From Paenibacillus naphthalenovorans (GTDB taxonomy: Bacteria; Bacillota; Bacilli; Paenibacillales; NBRC-103111), in the NCBI RefSeq assembly GCF_900099895.1, contig NZ_FNDY01000005.1, forward strand, positions 124,001 to 188,000: 64,000 nt of DNA. Direction: 5' to 3'. Shown here piece by piece: positions 8,913 through 18,159 of this stretch. A program made the translations under genes and the position numbers. Positions within the stretch are counted from its first letter, which is position 1. The number at the start of each line of letters is the position of its first letter. The notes beneath the pieces were generated by a model. The model ran no database searches and had not been told where the DNA came from. It saw only the letters and a program-made list of their open reading frames with translations.

Positions 8913-8949
8913 AGGCTGCCGGTCCAGTCCAGCTGTCCGGCAGTCCAAA

Positions 8950-9008
8950 AACCGTCCACCCGCGGCTGCTCTCTCAAGCATGCCGCGGGCGGACGGTTGA
9001 ATTATTTT
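8950..9008. terminator. Strong convergent terminator
   Basis: A 17-bp stem with one mismatch (arms 8950-8966 and 8982-8998, beginning AACCGTCC and ending GGACGGTT), followed by TTTTTT on the plus strand and flanked by AAAA on the other side. It lies between the kinase and the converging LacI gene and can serve both. Confidence 0.85.
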
Positions 9009-9031
9009 TTCCTATGCGGATCGCTGGTCCT

Positions 9032-10036
9032 TTAGGTTTCCCCGCAGGAACGGCGGACAATGAGCGCCGGCTCCAACAGAATCGTTTCCAAAGCTGCATC
9101 CGTTTTGTTATCCATTCTCCGGATCAGCTGCTCGGCGGACACCCTCCCCATTTCGTAAGCGGGCTGCTCGATGGTCGTCAAGGGCGGATCGAGATGCTTG
9201 GCCCAGGCTGTCTCGTCGTAGCCCAATACGGCGATGTCTTTGGGTACCGAAAGCCCCAACTCCTTCAGCGCATCCATAATCTCCAGGGTAAGAATGCTGT
9301 TGGTGGAAAAGATCGCATCCGGCAGCCCCGTTTCCAATAGCTTGCCGATTTCGACTTGACACTCCTGCTTGTTCCGCACGATTTTGATCCAGTCCGGATG
9401 GACCGGCAAACCGTTTTCTTCCATCGCTAATCGATACCCCTCAATCCGTTCGAGACGAGGACTGATTCCGTTGGGCGGATACAGGAAAATGGCAATTTTC
9501 CGCTTCCCGAGCCGCAGCAGATGCTCTACGGCCATCCTGGAGCCTTTGATGTTGTCTACCACGACGGTATCGGCCGCTACGCCTTCCACTTTACGGTTGA
9601 GAAATACCAGAGGGAATTGTTTTTCGGACAGGGTCTCGAATAATGGATTCATACCTGTTGCAGGGTTCACAATGATGCCGTCTACCTGACGTAAGCCGAA
9701 GCCCCTGATGTGATCCTCCTCCGATTCCAGGCTGTCGCGGGAATTGGCGATCATCAGGTTATATCCGTAATGTTTGCACACGTCCTCGATACCTTCCAAT
9801 ACCTGTGACCAGAACGGATTTCGCAGATTGGAGAGCACGAGACCTATTACGTTCGTCTTTAACGACTTCAAGCCTTTGGCCAGCGCGTTCGGCCGGTAAT
9901 CCAGCTGTTCGACCGCTCTCAGCACGCGTTCTTTCGTATCATCCGAAATGTATTGATAGTTTTTGTTCAGTACGCGCGAAACCGTCGCTTTGGATACCCC
10001 CGCCTTCTGCGCTACATCATCGATGGTTACCTTCAT
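9032..10036 (-). CDS. LacI-family transcriptional regulator
   Basis: A 334-residue repressor with an N-terminal LacI helix-turn-helix (KVTIDDVAQKAGVSKATVSRVLN) and a periplasmic-binding-like effector domain (NVIGLVLSNLRNPFWSQVLEGI). ATG 10036 (MKVTIDDV) matches the family start. It has its own near-consensus promoter yet sits just behind the TRAP/CoA-transferase operon on the same strand. The natural candidate targets are the paired LacI-type operators before dctP, 8 kb upstream. Confidence 0.9.
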   Translation of the reverse strand: MKVTIDDVAQKAGVSKATVSRVLNKNYQYISDDTKERVLRAVEQLDYRPNALAKGLKSLKTNVIGLVLSNLRNPFWSQVLEGIEDVCKHYGYNLMIANSRDSLESEEDHIRGFGLRQVDGIIVNPATGMNPLFETLSEKQFPLVFLNRKVEGVAADTVVVDNIKGSRMAVEHLLRLGKRKIAIFLYPPNGISPRLERIEGYRLAMEENGLPVHPDWIKIVRNKQECQVEIGKLLETGLPDAIFSTNSILTLEIMDALKELGLSVPKDIAVLGYDETAWAKHLDPPLTTIEQPAYEMGRVSAEQLIRRMDNKTDAALETILLEPALIVRRSCGET

Positions 10037-10075
10037 CCACATTGCTCCCATTCACGAAAAAAGTTATACCTCTAT

Positions 10076-10104
10076 TGTATAGAATGAAACTAACCGCATG
10101 TCAA
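10076..10104 (-). promoter_or_regulatory. Promoter of the LacI regulator gene
   Basis: Reading leftward: TTGACA (10099-10104), a 17-bp spacer, then TATACA (10076-10081). A near-consensus sigma-A promoter 40 bp before the start codon, so the regulator can be made independently of the operon. Confidence 0.75.
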
Positions 10105-10118
10105 TAAACCGGGTGCTT

Positions 10119-10958
10119 TCAGGCCAATTTCCAGCGAACGGCCGCCTCATGGACTTGTTTTGCCCTTTCGATCACCGGGCGATCCACCATTTTGCCGTCA
10201 ATCGTAAAGACGCCCAGTCCCTTCGCTTCATTCTTCAGCGCATGGATGACCCGCTTAGCCCAATCGATTTCCTGCGCTGAGGGGGTATAGACTTCAGTAA
10301 TGATCGGGATCTGCACGGGATGGATGCACATTTGTCCGGTAAATCCGGTTGTTTTCGTCAGCGCGGCTCGTATGCGGAGGCTGTCCAAGTTGTTAAAATC
10401 GGGAAATACCGAATCATAAATGCCTTGAATACCTGCAGCTCTGGCCAGCGTTACGATACGGGACTTGAAGTAGAGCAGCTCCAACCCGGAATCCGTCAGT
10501 GTCAAATTCAGATCGACAGCCAAATCGACGGCGCCTAAAGCGACACCGGTGATCAGCGGCGACTCCAGAATGTTCTCCAGGTCGCGAACGCCAACAGCTG
10601 TTTCGATCAGGACGATGAGCTCGCCCTTGCGGCCCATCAGCTTCCAGGCCTGCTCCACTTGTGCGGCGCTCTCCGTCTTGGGCAGGAGCAAGCCGCGAAC
10701 CAGCGGATGTCCCGCCAGACGGGCATCGTCTTCAAACCACGGGGTACCTGCTTGATTGACCCGGATGAAAATCGGCTTGGAGGGAGCATCGTCCATAGAG
10801 TCCAGCACATCCCGGATCACCGTACGGGCCGCCTCCTTCTCATTCGGGTGGACCGCATCCTCGACGTCCCAAATCAGGGCATCCGCCGGGCTATCCAACG
10901 ATTTGATCAGCCTGTCGGGCCGGCTACCCGGCGTAAACATCATCGTTCTATATAACAA
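10119..10958 (-). CDS. HpcH/HpaI aldolase/citrate lyase (CitE-like) family protein, probable acyl-CoA lyase
   Basis: 279 residues of the CitE-like fold. Seen are LYRTMMFTPGSRPD at the N-terminus, LIWDVEDAV, the substrate Arg in IRVN, and the Mg-binding Glu (VLIETAVG) and Asp (GAVDLAVD). Family members split malyl-, citramalyl- or citryl-CoA by retro-Claisen cleavage. The start is TTG 10958 with a GGGGTGG ribosome site, supported by the family-typical LYR start; ATG 10943 is the alternative. It is last in an operon with a CoA-transferase, which would supply the CoA ester. The exact substrate is unknown. Confidence 0.82.
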   Translation of the reverse strand: MLYRTMMFTPGSRPDRLIKSLDSPADALIWDVEDAVHPNEKEAARTVIRDVLDSMDDAPSKPIFIRVNQAGTPWFEDDARLAGHPLVRGLLLPKTESAAQVEQAWKLMGRKGELIVLIETAVGVRDLENILESPLITGVALGAVDLAVDLNLTLTDSGLELLYFKSRIVTLARAAGIQGIYDSVFPDFNNLDSLRIRAALTKTTGFTGQMCIHPVQIPIITEVYTPSAQEIDWAKRVIHALKNEAKGLGVFTIDGKMVDRPVIERAKQVHEAAVRWKLA

Positions 10959-10984
10959 AGGTATCCACCCCTATCCTTCATATT

Positions 10985-12463
10985 CTAACCAACGACGAAC
11001 GGATCTCTCATTTTCTCTTCCGTTTCCACCCATACGCTTTTGACCTGCGTGTAGTCCTTCAACACCTCAAGACCGTTCTCGCGTCCGTAGCCGCTCGCCT
11101 TGTAACCGCCGAAAGGAGAAGCATAGTTGGCATTGCGGAAGGTGTTGACCCATACCGTACCGCTGCGGATCGCGCGCGCCATCCGGTGTCCGCGGGAGAT
11201 GTGGTTCGTCCATACGCCGGCGACCAGACCGAAATCGGAATCGTTAGCGATGCGAATCGCTTCGTCCTCGGTTTCGAACGGAATGACCGACAAGACCGGC
11301 CCGAAAATCTCTTCACGCGCCACACGCATGTCGTTGGTGACATTCGTAAGAATTGTCGGTTCATAGAACAGCCCCTGCTGCAGCTCCGCCGCTTCCGGAC
11401 GTTTACCGCCCAGCAGCACCTCGGCCCCCTCCTGCTTGGCAATGTCCACATAGTAAGCCACTTTTTCCAACTGCGAACGGTTGGCCAGCGGACCGACCTC
11501 CGTATGCCAATCACTCGGATCGCCGAGCTTGATTTGACGTGAGCGTTCCGCCAGCTTGTTCAGAAACTCATCGTAGATCGAACGCTGAAGCAGCAGTCTG
11601 GACCCGGCGCTGCACGTTTGGCCGCAGGCGGCGTATATTCCCGCCATGACGCCCATGACCGCATTATCAAGGTTCGCGTCCTCAAACACAATGTTCGGCG
11701 ATTTGCCGCCCAGCTCGAGTGTGATCCGTTTAATGTGCTTGCCCGCGAGCGAAGCCAGCGAACGTCCGGTATCGGTTCCGCCGGTAAACGAAATTTTGTC
11801 CACACCCGGATGCTGTACGAGGTAATTGCCGATGCGGCTGCCCGGTCCGGTAACGACGTTGAATACGCCTGGCGGAAACCCCGCTTCCTCGACCAGCTTG
11901 GCGAATTCCAGAATCGAGCACGGTGTCGTGGAGGAAGGCTTGATCACCATGACGTTCCCGGCAGCCAATGCAGGCGCCGCTTTCCATGTTGTGAGCAGGA
12001 GCGGCGAATTCCACGGCGTAATCGCCCCGACGACGCCGATCGGTTCACGCAGTGTATAGTTCAGCACCGATGTTTTGTTGAGCGGAATGACATCCCCGTG
12101 AATTTTATCGGCCATGCCGCCGAAATAGATGTAATAATCGACCAGCGATTTCAGATGCGCTGTAGTCTCCCGGATCAGCTTGCCGTTGTCCCGGGTTTCG
12201 ATTTGCGCCAAACGTTCGATGTTGTTTTCGATCAAATGCGCCAGACGGATGAGAAGACGTCCTCTTTCACTGTTCGACATTTTCGACCATGGACCTTCGT
12301 CAAACGCCCTGCGCGCCGCCTGTACGGCCAGATCGATATCCGCTTCCGCACCGACGGGGACGCTCGCCCAGGCTTCGTTCGTATAAGGATTGATGGATTC
12401 GGAGCGCTCTCCCGATTGTGCCTCCACCCACTGCCCGCCAATATAAAGCTGATACTGTTCCAT
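10985..12463 (-). CDS. NAD-dependent aldehyde dehydrogenase
   Basis: A 492-residue classical aldehyde dehydrogenase of the betaine/phenylacetaldehyde type. It has GAITPWNSP (Asn near 152), IKPSSTTP, FTGGTDTGR, ELGGKSPN (Glu near 250) and CGQTCSAGSR (catalytic Cys near 284). ATG 12463 lies 6 bp after GGGAGG, while the in-frame ATG 12469 directly abuts it. Together with the adjacent alcohol dehydrogenase it would convert a primary alcohol or aldehyde to an acid, to be activated by the neighbouring CoA-transferase. Confidence 0.9.
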   Translation of the reverse strand: MEQYQLYIGGQWVEAQSGERSESINPYTNEAWASVPVGAEADIDLAVQAARRAFDEGPWSKMSNSERGRLLIRLAHLIENNIERLAQIETRDNGKLIRETTAHLKSLVDYYIYFGGMADKIHGDVIPLNKTSVLNYTLREPIGVVGAITPWNSPLLLTTWKAAPALAAGNVMVIKPSSTTPCSILEFAKLVEEAGFPPGVFNVVTGPGSRIGNYLVQHPGVDKISFTGGTDTGRSLASLAGKHIKRITLELGGKSPNIVFEDANLDNAVMGVMAGIYAACGQTCSAGSRLLLQRSIYDEFLNKLAERSRQIKLGDPSDWHTEVGPLANRSQLEKVAYYVDIAKQEGAEVLLGGKRPEAAELQQGLFYEPTILTNVTNDMRVAREEIFGPVLSVIPFETEDEAIRIANDSDFGLVAGVWTNHISRGHRMARAIRSGTVWVNTFRNANYASPFGGYKASGYGRENGLEVLKDYTQVKSVWVETEEKMRDPFVVG

Positions 12464-12485
12464 AGTCATCCTCCCGGTTGGTAAG

Positions 12486-13694
12486 TTATATGATTTCGTT
12501 TTTCTTTAGTTCATCCAGCGCAGCTTTGCTTAACCCGAGCTTGCCGAACACTTCGTCATTGCAGGCCCCTTTTTCCAGCCCGCTGTGCCGGATTCGCCCC
12601 GGGGTACGGGAAAATTTCGGTGCTGTATTCAGCATTTTGACCTTTCCGAAATCTCCGTCGGGCACCTCAACAATGTTGCCCCTCGCCCGGAAATGCGGAT
12701 CCTTGAAAATGTCTTCGATCGTATAGGTCGGCGCGATGGTTGCATCGCACTCGTGGAAACGCGCCAGCACTTCCGATTGCGTGTGGCGTGACATCCATTC
12801 CGCGATGACACCATCGATTTCTTCCGCATGCTGCAGCCGGGCTTGATTGTCTTTGAATCGCGGATCGGTAATCAGATCTTCTCTCTCCACCGCTTTCAGG
12901 ATGCGTTCGACAATAGGCTGAGAGCTGCCCGAAATGGCCACCCATTTGCCGTCGGAGGTCTGGTACAAATTCCGCGGGACCGTCCATTGGGTACGGTTGC
13001 CCATTCGCTTCTGGAGAATACCGAGCTGGTCGTATTCCATCACCTGATTGCCAAGCATGCCCATAAGCGCCTCATAAATCGGCAGATCGATAAACTGCCC
13101 TTTGCCATTCCCGGAATGATCGCGCTCGTATACCGCCACCATCGTGGCATACGCTCCAAGCAGTGCCGTCGCCTGATCGGCGAGAGCCAGGTTGGGCAGC
13201 AGCGGACCGCGGTCGGGATATCCGTTGATTTCGGCAAATCCGCTGAGCGCTTCAGCCAGGGTGCCGAATCCCGGTCTGTCGCTGTAAGGACCCTCCACAC
13301 CGAAGCCGGATACCTGTACAAGTATCAGGCCGGGATTGCGGGCACTCAGCGTCTCGTAGGTGATCCCCCATTTTTTCAAGGTTTGCGGCCGAAAATTGGT
13401 AATGACAATATCCGCCGTTTCCGCCAGCTTCATAAACAATTCCTGACCTTCGGGTTTACCCAAGTTCAAGGTGATCGGCTTTTTGTTGCGTGAAACGAGC
13501 TTCCATTCCAGCGACTTGCCTTCCTTCTGCCGGCCGGCGTTTCGCAGCGGATCACCCGACGGATGCTCAACCTTGATGACCTCCGCTCCAAAATCTCCTA
13601 GGTAGGTGGCCAGCATAGGCCCCGCCAATATCGTCGAGGCATCGACCACCCGTAATCCTGCAAGAGGCAGCTCGCCTCGTTTCTGATCGTCCAT
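12486..13694 (-). CDS. CaiB/BaiF (family III) CoA-transferase
   Basis: 402 residues with the class III CoA-transferase N-terminus LAGLRVVDASTILAGPMLATYLGDFGAEVIKVE and the GDPLRN loop. The Asp in LALADQATALLGAY is at the position of the catalytic Asp. It moves CoA from one acid to another through a mixed anhydride. ATG 13694 is placed by GAGGTG 6 bp upstream; an in-frame GTG lies 9 bp earlier. Context (dehydrogenases on one side, CitE-like lyase on the other) places it in the middle of a degradation route. Confidence 0.88.
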   Translation of the reverse strand: MDDQKRGELPLAGLRVVDASTILAGPMLATYLGDFGAEVIKVEHPSGDPLRNAGRQKEGKSLEWKLVSRNKKPITLNLGKPEGQELFMKLAETADIVITNFRPQTLKKWGITYETLSARNPGLILVQVSGFGVEGPYSDRPGFGTLAEALSGFAEINGYPDRGPLLPNLALADQATALLGAYATMVAVYERDHSGNGKGQFIDLPIYEALMGMLGNQVMEYDQLGILQKRMGNRTQWTVPRNLYQTSDGKWVAISGSSQPIVERILKAVEREDLITDPRFKDNQARLQHAEEIDGVIAEWMSRHTQSEVLARFHECDATIAPTYTIEDIFKDPHFRARGNIVEVPDGDFGKVKMLNTAPKFSRTPGRIRHSGLEKGACNDEVFGKLGLSKAALDELKKNEII

Positions 13695-13721
13695 CCTCGT
13701 CACCTCGTCTTTTCGTATAAA

Positions 13722-14834
13722 TTATTTCCAGGGATAAAGCACGGGCTTGATCTCCTGGAACGACTGCATTCGTTTCAATGCGACGTTAACGTCTTTGAGC
13801 GAATATTCGTTGGAAATCAGCTTGCTGAACGGCAGATCCCGCTGATGTTTGGCGATGAACTGCAGCGCCTTCCAATAATGGCTGATATCCCCGGAAAACG
13901 AACCGAACACCTTCAAGTTTTTCTTTGTAATCATCGACGGCTGGATCGTCACCTTCCCTTCGCCGAGCTGGCCGACGACCATATAGCGCGCACCCTTGGC
14001 CACCATCTCCAGCCCTTCCGCGAAAGCGCCGGGATGACCGGAAAATTCGAATGCCTTTGCAGGCCCGCGGCCTCCCGTTTCCTCCATGACAATAGCCTTT
14101 CGTGCTGCGGGATCATGCTGATCTACGGAGATCACGCAGTCGGCGCCGAACTCCTCGGCCAGCTTCAAACGGCTGTCCGGGGCGCCGATGGCTATAATTT
14201 TTTTGGCGCCCGATACTTTGGCCACCCCGATGGCCAATAAGCCTAACGGTCCCGTACCTTGTACGAGCACCGTGTCCGTCGGACGGATCGTGCCGACCTG
14301 ATCGAACGCGTTAATAACCGAGCGGAAAGCGCAGCTGCTCAGACTTGCCAATTTGTCCTCGACAGAATCCGGCACTTTTATCCGTCCCGATTCCGGTACG
14401 ACATATCCGTATTGTGAGAACCCTCCCATCAGATAAGGAGGCTTTTCCATTGTTTCGTACATATAAGCACGGCGATGATGACAAAGCGTCGGCTGTCTTT
14501 CTACGGTGCAGTAGTAACACGAACCGCAACTGGTATGAGACCAGATGATCCGGTCTCCAATCTGGAGGGACTGCCCGACGGAATCCTGGTCGGCGTTCGG
14601 GCCCATTGCCACGATCCTGCCCACCATTTCGTGGCCAAGAATAACAGGCAAATCCACTTTCAGGGAAAGCGTGCCTTCCCACAGATGCACGTCCGTACCG
14701 CAGATCGAGCAACAGTCGATTTGCACGAGCAGCGACCGGGGTTCCAGCTGCTGCGGCACCGGAACCTCCTCAATTCCGATTTCCTTGCCGAATTCGCGTA
14801 CGACCGCCGATTGAGACGTTTTGGGTAGCTGCAT
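13722..14834 (-). CDS. Zinc-dependent medium-chain alcohol dehydrogenase
   Basis: 370 residues of the MDR superfamily. The catalytic zinc site is CSICGTDVH plus GHEMVG. The structural zinc loop has four Cys (CGSCYYC and later C in QPTLC). The NAD(P) site is VLVQGTGPLGLLAIGVAK. It resembles threonine/sorbitol dehydrogenases. An AAAGGAG lies 12 bp before ATG 14834. It probably catalyses an oxidation step on the solute imported by the adjacent TRAP transporter. Confidence 0.88.
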   Translation of the reverse strand: MQLPKTSQSAVVREFGKEIGIEEVPVPQQLEPRSLLVQIDCCSICGTDVHLWEGTLSLKVDLPVILGHEMVGRIVAMGPNADQDSVGQSLQIGDRIIWSHTSCGSCYYCTVERQPTLCHHRRAYMYETMEKPPYLMGGFSQYGYVVPESGRIKVPDSVEDKLASLSSCAFRSVINAFDQVGTIRPTDTVLVQGTGPLGLLAIGVAKVSGAKKIIAIGAPDSRLKLAEEFGADCVISVDQHDPAARKAIVMEETGGRGPAKAFEFSGHPGAFAEGLEMVAKGARYMVVGQLGEGKVTIQPSMITKKNLKVFGSFSGDISHYWKALQFIAKHQRDLPFSKLISNEYSLKDVNVALKRMQSFQEIKPVLYPWK

Positions 14835-14877
14835 ATCTGTTCATAAACTCCTTTCATTGTCGATGGTCTTGGATGAG

Positions 14878-16152
14878 TTATTTGAACCAAAGGCTTAATC
14901 CCGGCATAAAGGTGATCATCCCGAGGATGATGACTGCCGCTGCAAAAAAACAAGCGACGTAAGGCATCATCTCCACCAGCGAGCTGTTGTTTGTTTTTGC
15001 CGCCACGAACAAGTTAGCCGCCATAGGAGGGGTAATCAGTCCAAGCTCGATGTTGGTCACCAGCATGATACCGAAGTGGATCGGATCCATACCGAACTGC
15101 ATAGCCGCCGGATAAAGAAGCGGGGCCATCAGCAGCACGGCAGCGTTCGTTTCCATGAACATGCCGACCAAAAACAAAATCAAATTGACTATGATCAAAA
15201 ACATGATCTTGTTGTCCGTGATGTTCTGAATCGCACCCGTAAGCATCTGAGGAACCTGCTCCAGAATCATGAAATTGTTAAACACAGACGTAAAGGCAAT
15301 GATGCATAAGATGGAGATGGACGTCAGTGCCGCTTTATAAAACACTCCGGACAGCTCGCGCATTTTCATCGTTTTGCCCGCCAGCGCCAACACCAGGCCG
15401 TACACACAAGCCACCGCAGCCGCTTCTGTCGGCGTAAAGATCCCTCCGTATATTCCGCCGAGCACGATCACGGGCATCAGCAGTACGGGAATCGACAGGA
15501 CAAAGGCGATCCTCTTGCTCTGCTTGAAGACCGGAGTTTCTCCGCTCCCCTGCTCCCCTTCCGGATGGTTCAGCACCCTCTTAAGAAGCAGAAAATGCAC
15601 GATGGAAAAGGCAAAGACCATCAGGATGCCCGGAAGCAGTGTCGCAAGGAACAAATCGGAAATCGAAGCGCCCACGGCCGCACCGTACACGATCAAAGGA
15701 ATAGAAGGCGGAATCAAAACGCCAAGCAGCCCGCAGGATCCCATCAGAGCCGCTACATAGCCACGTTTGTATCCTTTATCGACCATCCGATTGCCGATGA
15801 TGCTGCTGATGGCAGCCACGGTAGCTACCGAAGAACCCGTGATCGCGCCAATAAATGCACTGGCCAGAATCGTCACATATCCGAGCATGCCCTTCAGCCA
15901 GAACAGGAACATTTCGGCAATCTCTATCAGCCGGCCGATCAGCTTGCCTTGATTCATGATTTGTCCGGTCAAGATAAAGAACGGTATGGACAGAAGAAGA
16001 AAGGAGTTGATCGTCTGGTACGGCAGCGATGCAAAGGTATCGAGTGGCAGCCCGTTCATCTTCGCTCCGAGAAAAGCCGATAATGCAAAGGCTGCACCGA
16101 TCGGTACGGCAAGAATCAATAAAATGAAGACACTAACGATAACCAGGGTCAT
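14878..16152 (-). CDS. dctM: TRAP transporter large permease DctM
   Basis: A 424-residue, strongly hydrophobic protein with about 12 membrane segments, typical of the DctM family: GAITGSSVATVAAISSI and GLLGVLIPPSIPLIVYG, then LVTNIELGLITPPMA near the C-terminus. It forms the Na+-driven channel of a tripartite carboxylate transporter with DctQ and DctP, encoded immediately upstream in the same operon. Confidence 0.93.
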   Translation of the reverse strand: MTLVIVSVFILLILAVPIGAAFALSAFLGAKMNGLPLDTFASLPYQTINSFLLLSIPFFILTGQIMNQGKLIGRLIEIAEMFLFWLKGMLGYVTILASAFIGAITGSSVATVAAISSIIGNRMVDKGYKRGYVAALMGSCGLLGVLIPPSIPLIVYGAAVGASISDLFLATLLPGILMVFAFSIVHFLLLKRVLNHPEGEQGSGETPVFKQSKRIAFVLSIPVLLMPVIVLGGIYGGIFTPTEAAAVACVYGLVLALAGKTMKMRELSGVFYKAALTSISILCIIAFTSVFNNFMILEQVPQMLTGAIQNITDNKIMFLIIVNLILFLVGMFMETNAAVLLMAPLLYPAAMQFGMDPIHFGIMLVTNIELGLITPPMAANLFVAAKTNNSSLVEMMPYVACFFAAAVIILGMITFMPGLSLWFK

Positions 16153-16159
16153 GAAGTAG

Positions 16160-16687
16160 TCACCTCATTTCTGCTGTAGGACGCATCTCACGGATCATCA
16201 AAAGCAATTGGATCACCCCATGGAAGATGGCAAGGCCTGCACCGATCACCAGTGCACCAATCGGCAGCATAATCGGAATCCCCAGCTCGATGGTTTTCTC
16301 ACCGGACTCGGCGATATAGGTAAAGAACGGATACACAATCGAAATGAGCGCAACACTGAAGGTCAGCATGAGAATCTCGGATAAAAAATGAATCACCTTG
16401 CGTAGTCTCGGACTTCGCAGCAAATCGGTCACTTCGATCGTTATATGGTCTTTCGTATAAACGGCCAATCCGAATCCGATAAAGGTCAATACACAAATAC
16501 TGAGTAAACCGATGTCGACCGTTCCCAACAAAGGCCAGCCGAAGGCTCGAAAGCATACCTGCAGAAAGATTGAAATCAGCATGACGACAAAGGCAATGAT
16601 GACGACCGCTTTTTCGATCCGTGCCATTGTATTTTCAATACGCTCCAACACAGTTAACCACCGCCGTATCATAAAATGTATCTGCAT
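16160..16687 (-). CDS. dctQ: TRAP transporter small permease DctQ
   Basis: 175 residues with four membrane helices and the DctQ pattern (RAFGWPLLGTVDIG, GFGLAVYTKDHI, LRKVIHFLSEILML). No clear ribosome site precedes ATG 16687; ATG 16672 is another possible start. It lies 7 bp before dctM and 31 bp after dctP. Confidence 0.88.
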   Translation of the reverse strand: MQIHFMIRRWLTVLERIENTMARIEKAVVIIAFVVMLISIFLQVCFRAFGWPLLGTVDIGLLSICVLTFIGFGLAVYTKDHITIEVTDLLRSPRLRKVIHFLSEILMLTFSVALISIVYPFFTYIAESGEKTIELGIPIMLPIGALVIGAGLAIFHGVIQLLLMIREMRPTAEMR

Positions 16688-16718
16688 CCGGGCACATAGA
16701 TTCGCTGACCCGGATGTT

Positions 16719-17777
16719 TTATTTCAATGCTGCAATTTCTTCTCTCAGCTTCGATATCCGATCAGCGCCATAGACGTCGGCAAATTTATCCCATAAGGAA
16801 CGGCCGATTTCTTTAAAAGCCGCGATTTCCTCCGGCGACAAATCGACGACCTCGATGTTTTCATTCTTCATTTTTTGTACGTAGGAATCGATCAGCTTGC
16901 GGTTCTCCGTAATTTGCCACTGCTGCGTTTCCTTAGCGGCTTCTTCAAATGCCTTCTGCTGTTCCGGTGTCAGGCTGTCCCACATTTTTTGGCTGATGCT
17001 GATCGTACCGGACGCATAAACATGATTCAGACGGGTGACGTATTTGTTCGTCTCGTGAAGCTTATTGTCATACGTAATAATTAGGCCGTTATCCTGCCCG
17101 TCAACAACGCCTTGCTGCAGTGAGGTGTACAACTCCGGCATAGGAATGGATACGGCTTGGGATTCGACCGCTTCGAAGAATCCTTTGATCGCGCGGGAAC
17201 CCGGAACTCTCAGCTTAAGTCCCTTCATTTCCGCAGGTGTTTTGACTGTATGCTTCGAGTTCGTCAATCCTCTAAACTCCAGCTCGTAAAAGCCCAGAGC
17301 ATGAATATTGTGTTTTTTCAGCGTTTCTTTAATCGTCGCCGGGATAATGCCGCTGCCATAGAAGAGCTGATCCGCCTGTTCGTTGTTCTCCGCAATGTAA
17401 GGCAAGTAGCTGAAGTCAAGCAGCGGATCCATCCCTGCCAGCGATCCTTGATTCAAAAAGGCCATATCCAGGGTACCACGGGACAGATTCTGCCCAAGTG
17501 CTTCATCCCCCCCGATTTGGCTTGCCGGGAAAATGCTGATTTTCACGGCGCCGTTTGTTTTTTGGCCCACCAATTCGGCAAATTTTTGGGAGGCTTGATC
17601 CGTGACGCTGTTGGCGGCAAAAACATGACCGAGACGCAAATTTACCGGCTTGGCCTCTCCCGAAGGCGCGGTGGAACCGTTGGAAGAAGAAGACGAAGAA
17701 GAGCAGCCTGCAGCGAGCAGCGAAACGGCCGCAGTCAAAGCCATGCACATCATGAATGGTTTGGATTTTTTTAACAT
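16719..17777 (-). CDS. dctP: TRAP transporter solute-binding lipoprotein DctP
   Basis: 352 residues with a lipoprotein signal (LLAAGC, Cys25), a serine-rich tether, then the DctP domain: LRLGHVFAANS, a GLKLRVPGSRAIKGFFEAVESQAVSIPMPELYTSLQQGVVDGQDNG region with the ligand-carboxylate Arg in the LRVPG motif. Known members bind C4-dicarboxylates, sugar acids and other carboxylates. It is first in the operon, 240 bp behind a promoter with two LacI-type operator repeats. Confidence 0.92.
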   Translation of the reverse strand: MLKKSKPFMMCMALTAAVSLLAAGCSSSSSSSNGSTAPSGEAKPVNLRLGHVFAANSVTDQASQKFAELVGQKTNGAVKISIFPASQIGGDEALGQNLSRGTLDMAFLNQGSLAGMDPLLDFSYLPYIAENNEQADQLFYGSGIIPATIKETLKKHNIHALGFYELEFRGLTNSKHTVKTPAEMKGLKLRVPGSRAIKGFFEAVESQAVSIPMPELYTSLQQGVVDGQDNGLIITYDNKLHETNKYVTRLNHVYASGTISISQKMWDSLTPEQQKAFEEAAKETQQWQITENRKLIDSYVQKMKNENIEVVDLSPEEIAAFKEIGRSLWDKFADVYGADRISKLREEIAALK

Positions 17778-17910
17778 ATTCCTAACTCCCCTCAGTATTT
17801 GTAAACCTTATTGGCTTCCTCTGACTGAACTTGAAGTCTCAAATCTTCAGGCCTCGTTTGTAAACCAAAACTGGTAAGCAAGCACCTCCCATTTTGATGA
17901 AACAATCATC

Positions 17911-17942
17911 AGTAAACGGTTTCAGAAAACGATTTCTGAAAT
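17911..17942. promoter_or_regulatory. Composite LacI-type operator, proximal copy
   Basis: Two overlapping LacI-type palindromes 13 bp apart: AGTAAACGGTTTCA (centre 17917.5) and AGAAAACGATTTCT (centre 17930.5), inside the inverted repeat TTTCAGAAA-N4-TTTCTGAAA (17920-17941, outer 9 bp on each side perfect). About 27 of 32 bases match the distal copy at 17985-18016. Confidence 0.75.
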
Positions 17943-17984
17943 GGTTAAAAAAATATACTCAGCCATAAATTATAGATGTCATTT

Positions 17985-18016
17985 TGTAACCGCTATCAGA
18001 AAATGATTTCTGAAAT
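17985..18016. promoter_or_regulatory. Composite LacI-type operator, distal copy over the transcription start
   Basis: TGTAACCGCTATCA (centre 17991.5) plus AGAAAATGATTTCT (centre 18004.5), the same bipartite layout as at 17911-17942 and exactly 74 bp (seven helical turns) from it. It covers about +1 to +30 of the predicted dctP promoter, a repressing position. The equal phasing suggests looping between the two copies. Confidence 0.75.
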
Positions 18017-18018
18017 AC

Positions 18019-18048
18019 ATATTAGCAAGTTAATTTTTCTTTTGTCAA
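18019..18048 (-). promoter_or_regulatory. Promoter of the TRAP/CoA-transferase operon
   Basis: Leftward TTGACA (18043-18048), an 18-bp spacer, and TAATAT (18019-18024). The distal LacI-type operator begins directly after the -10. Confidence 0.65.
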
Positions 18049-18159
18049 TACTATTTTTCACAGCTAAAAAAATCCGTTGGAAAAAATGAATCCTCCGCAA
18101 CCTTTTAATTAACCCCCGGTGGATTTTATAAACATGGTTGTTCTTGCGGCGCCGTCATA

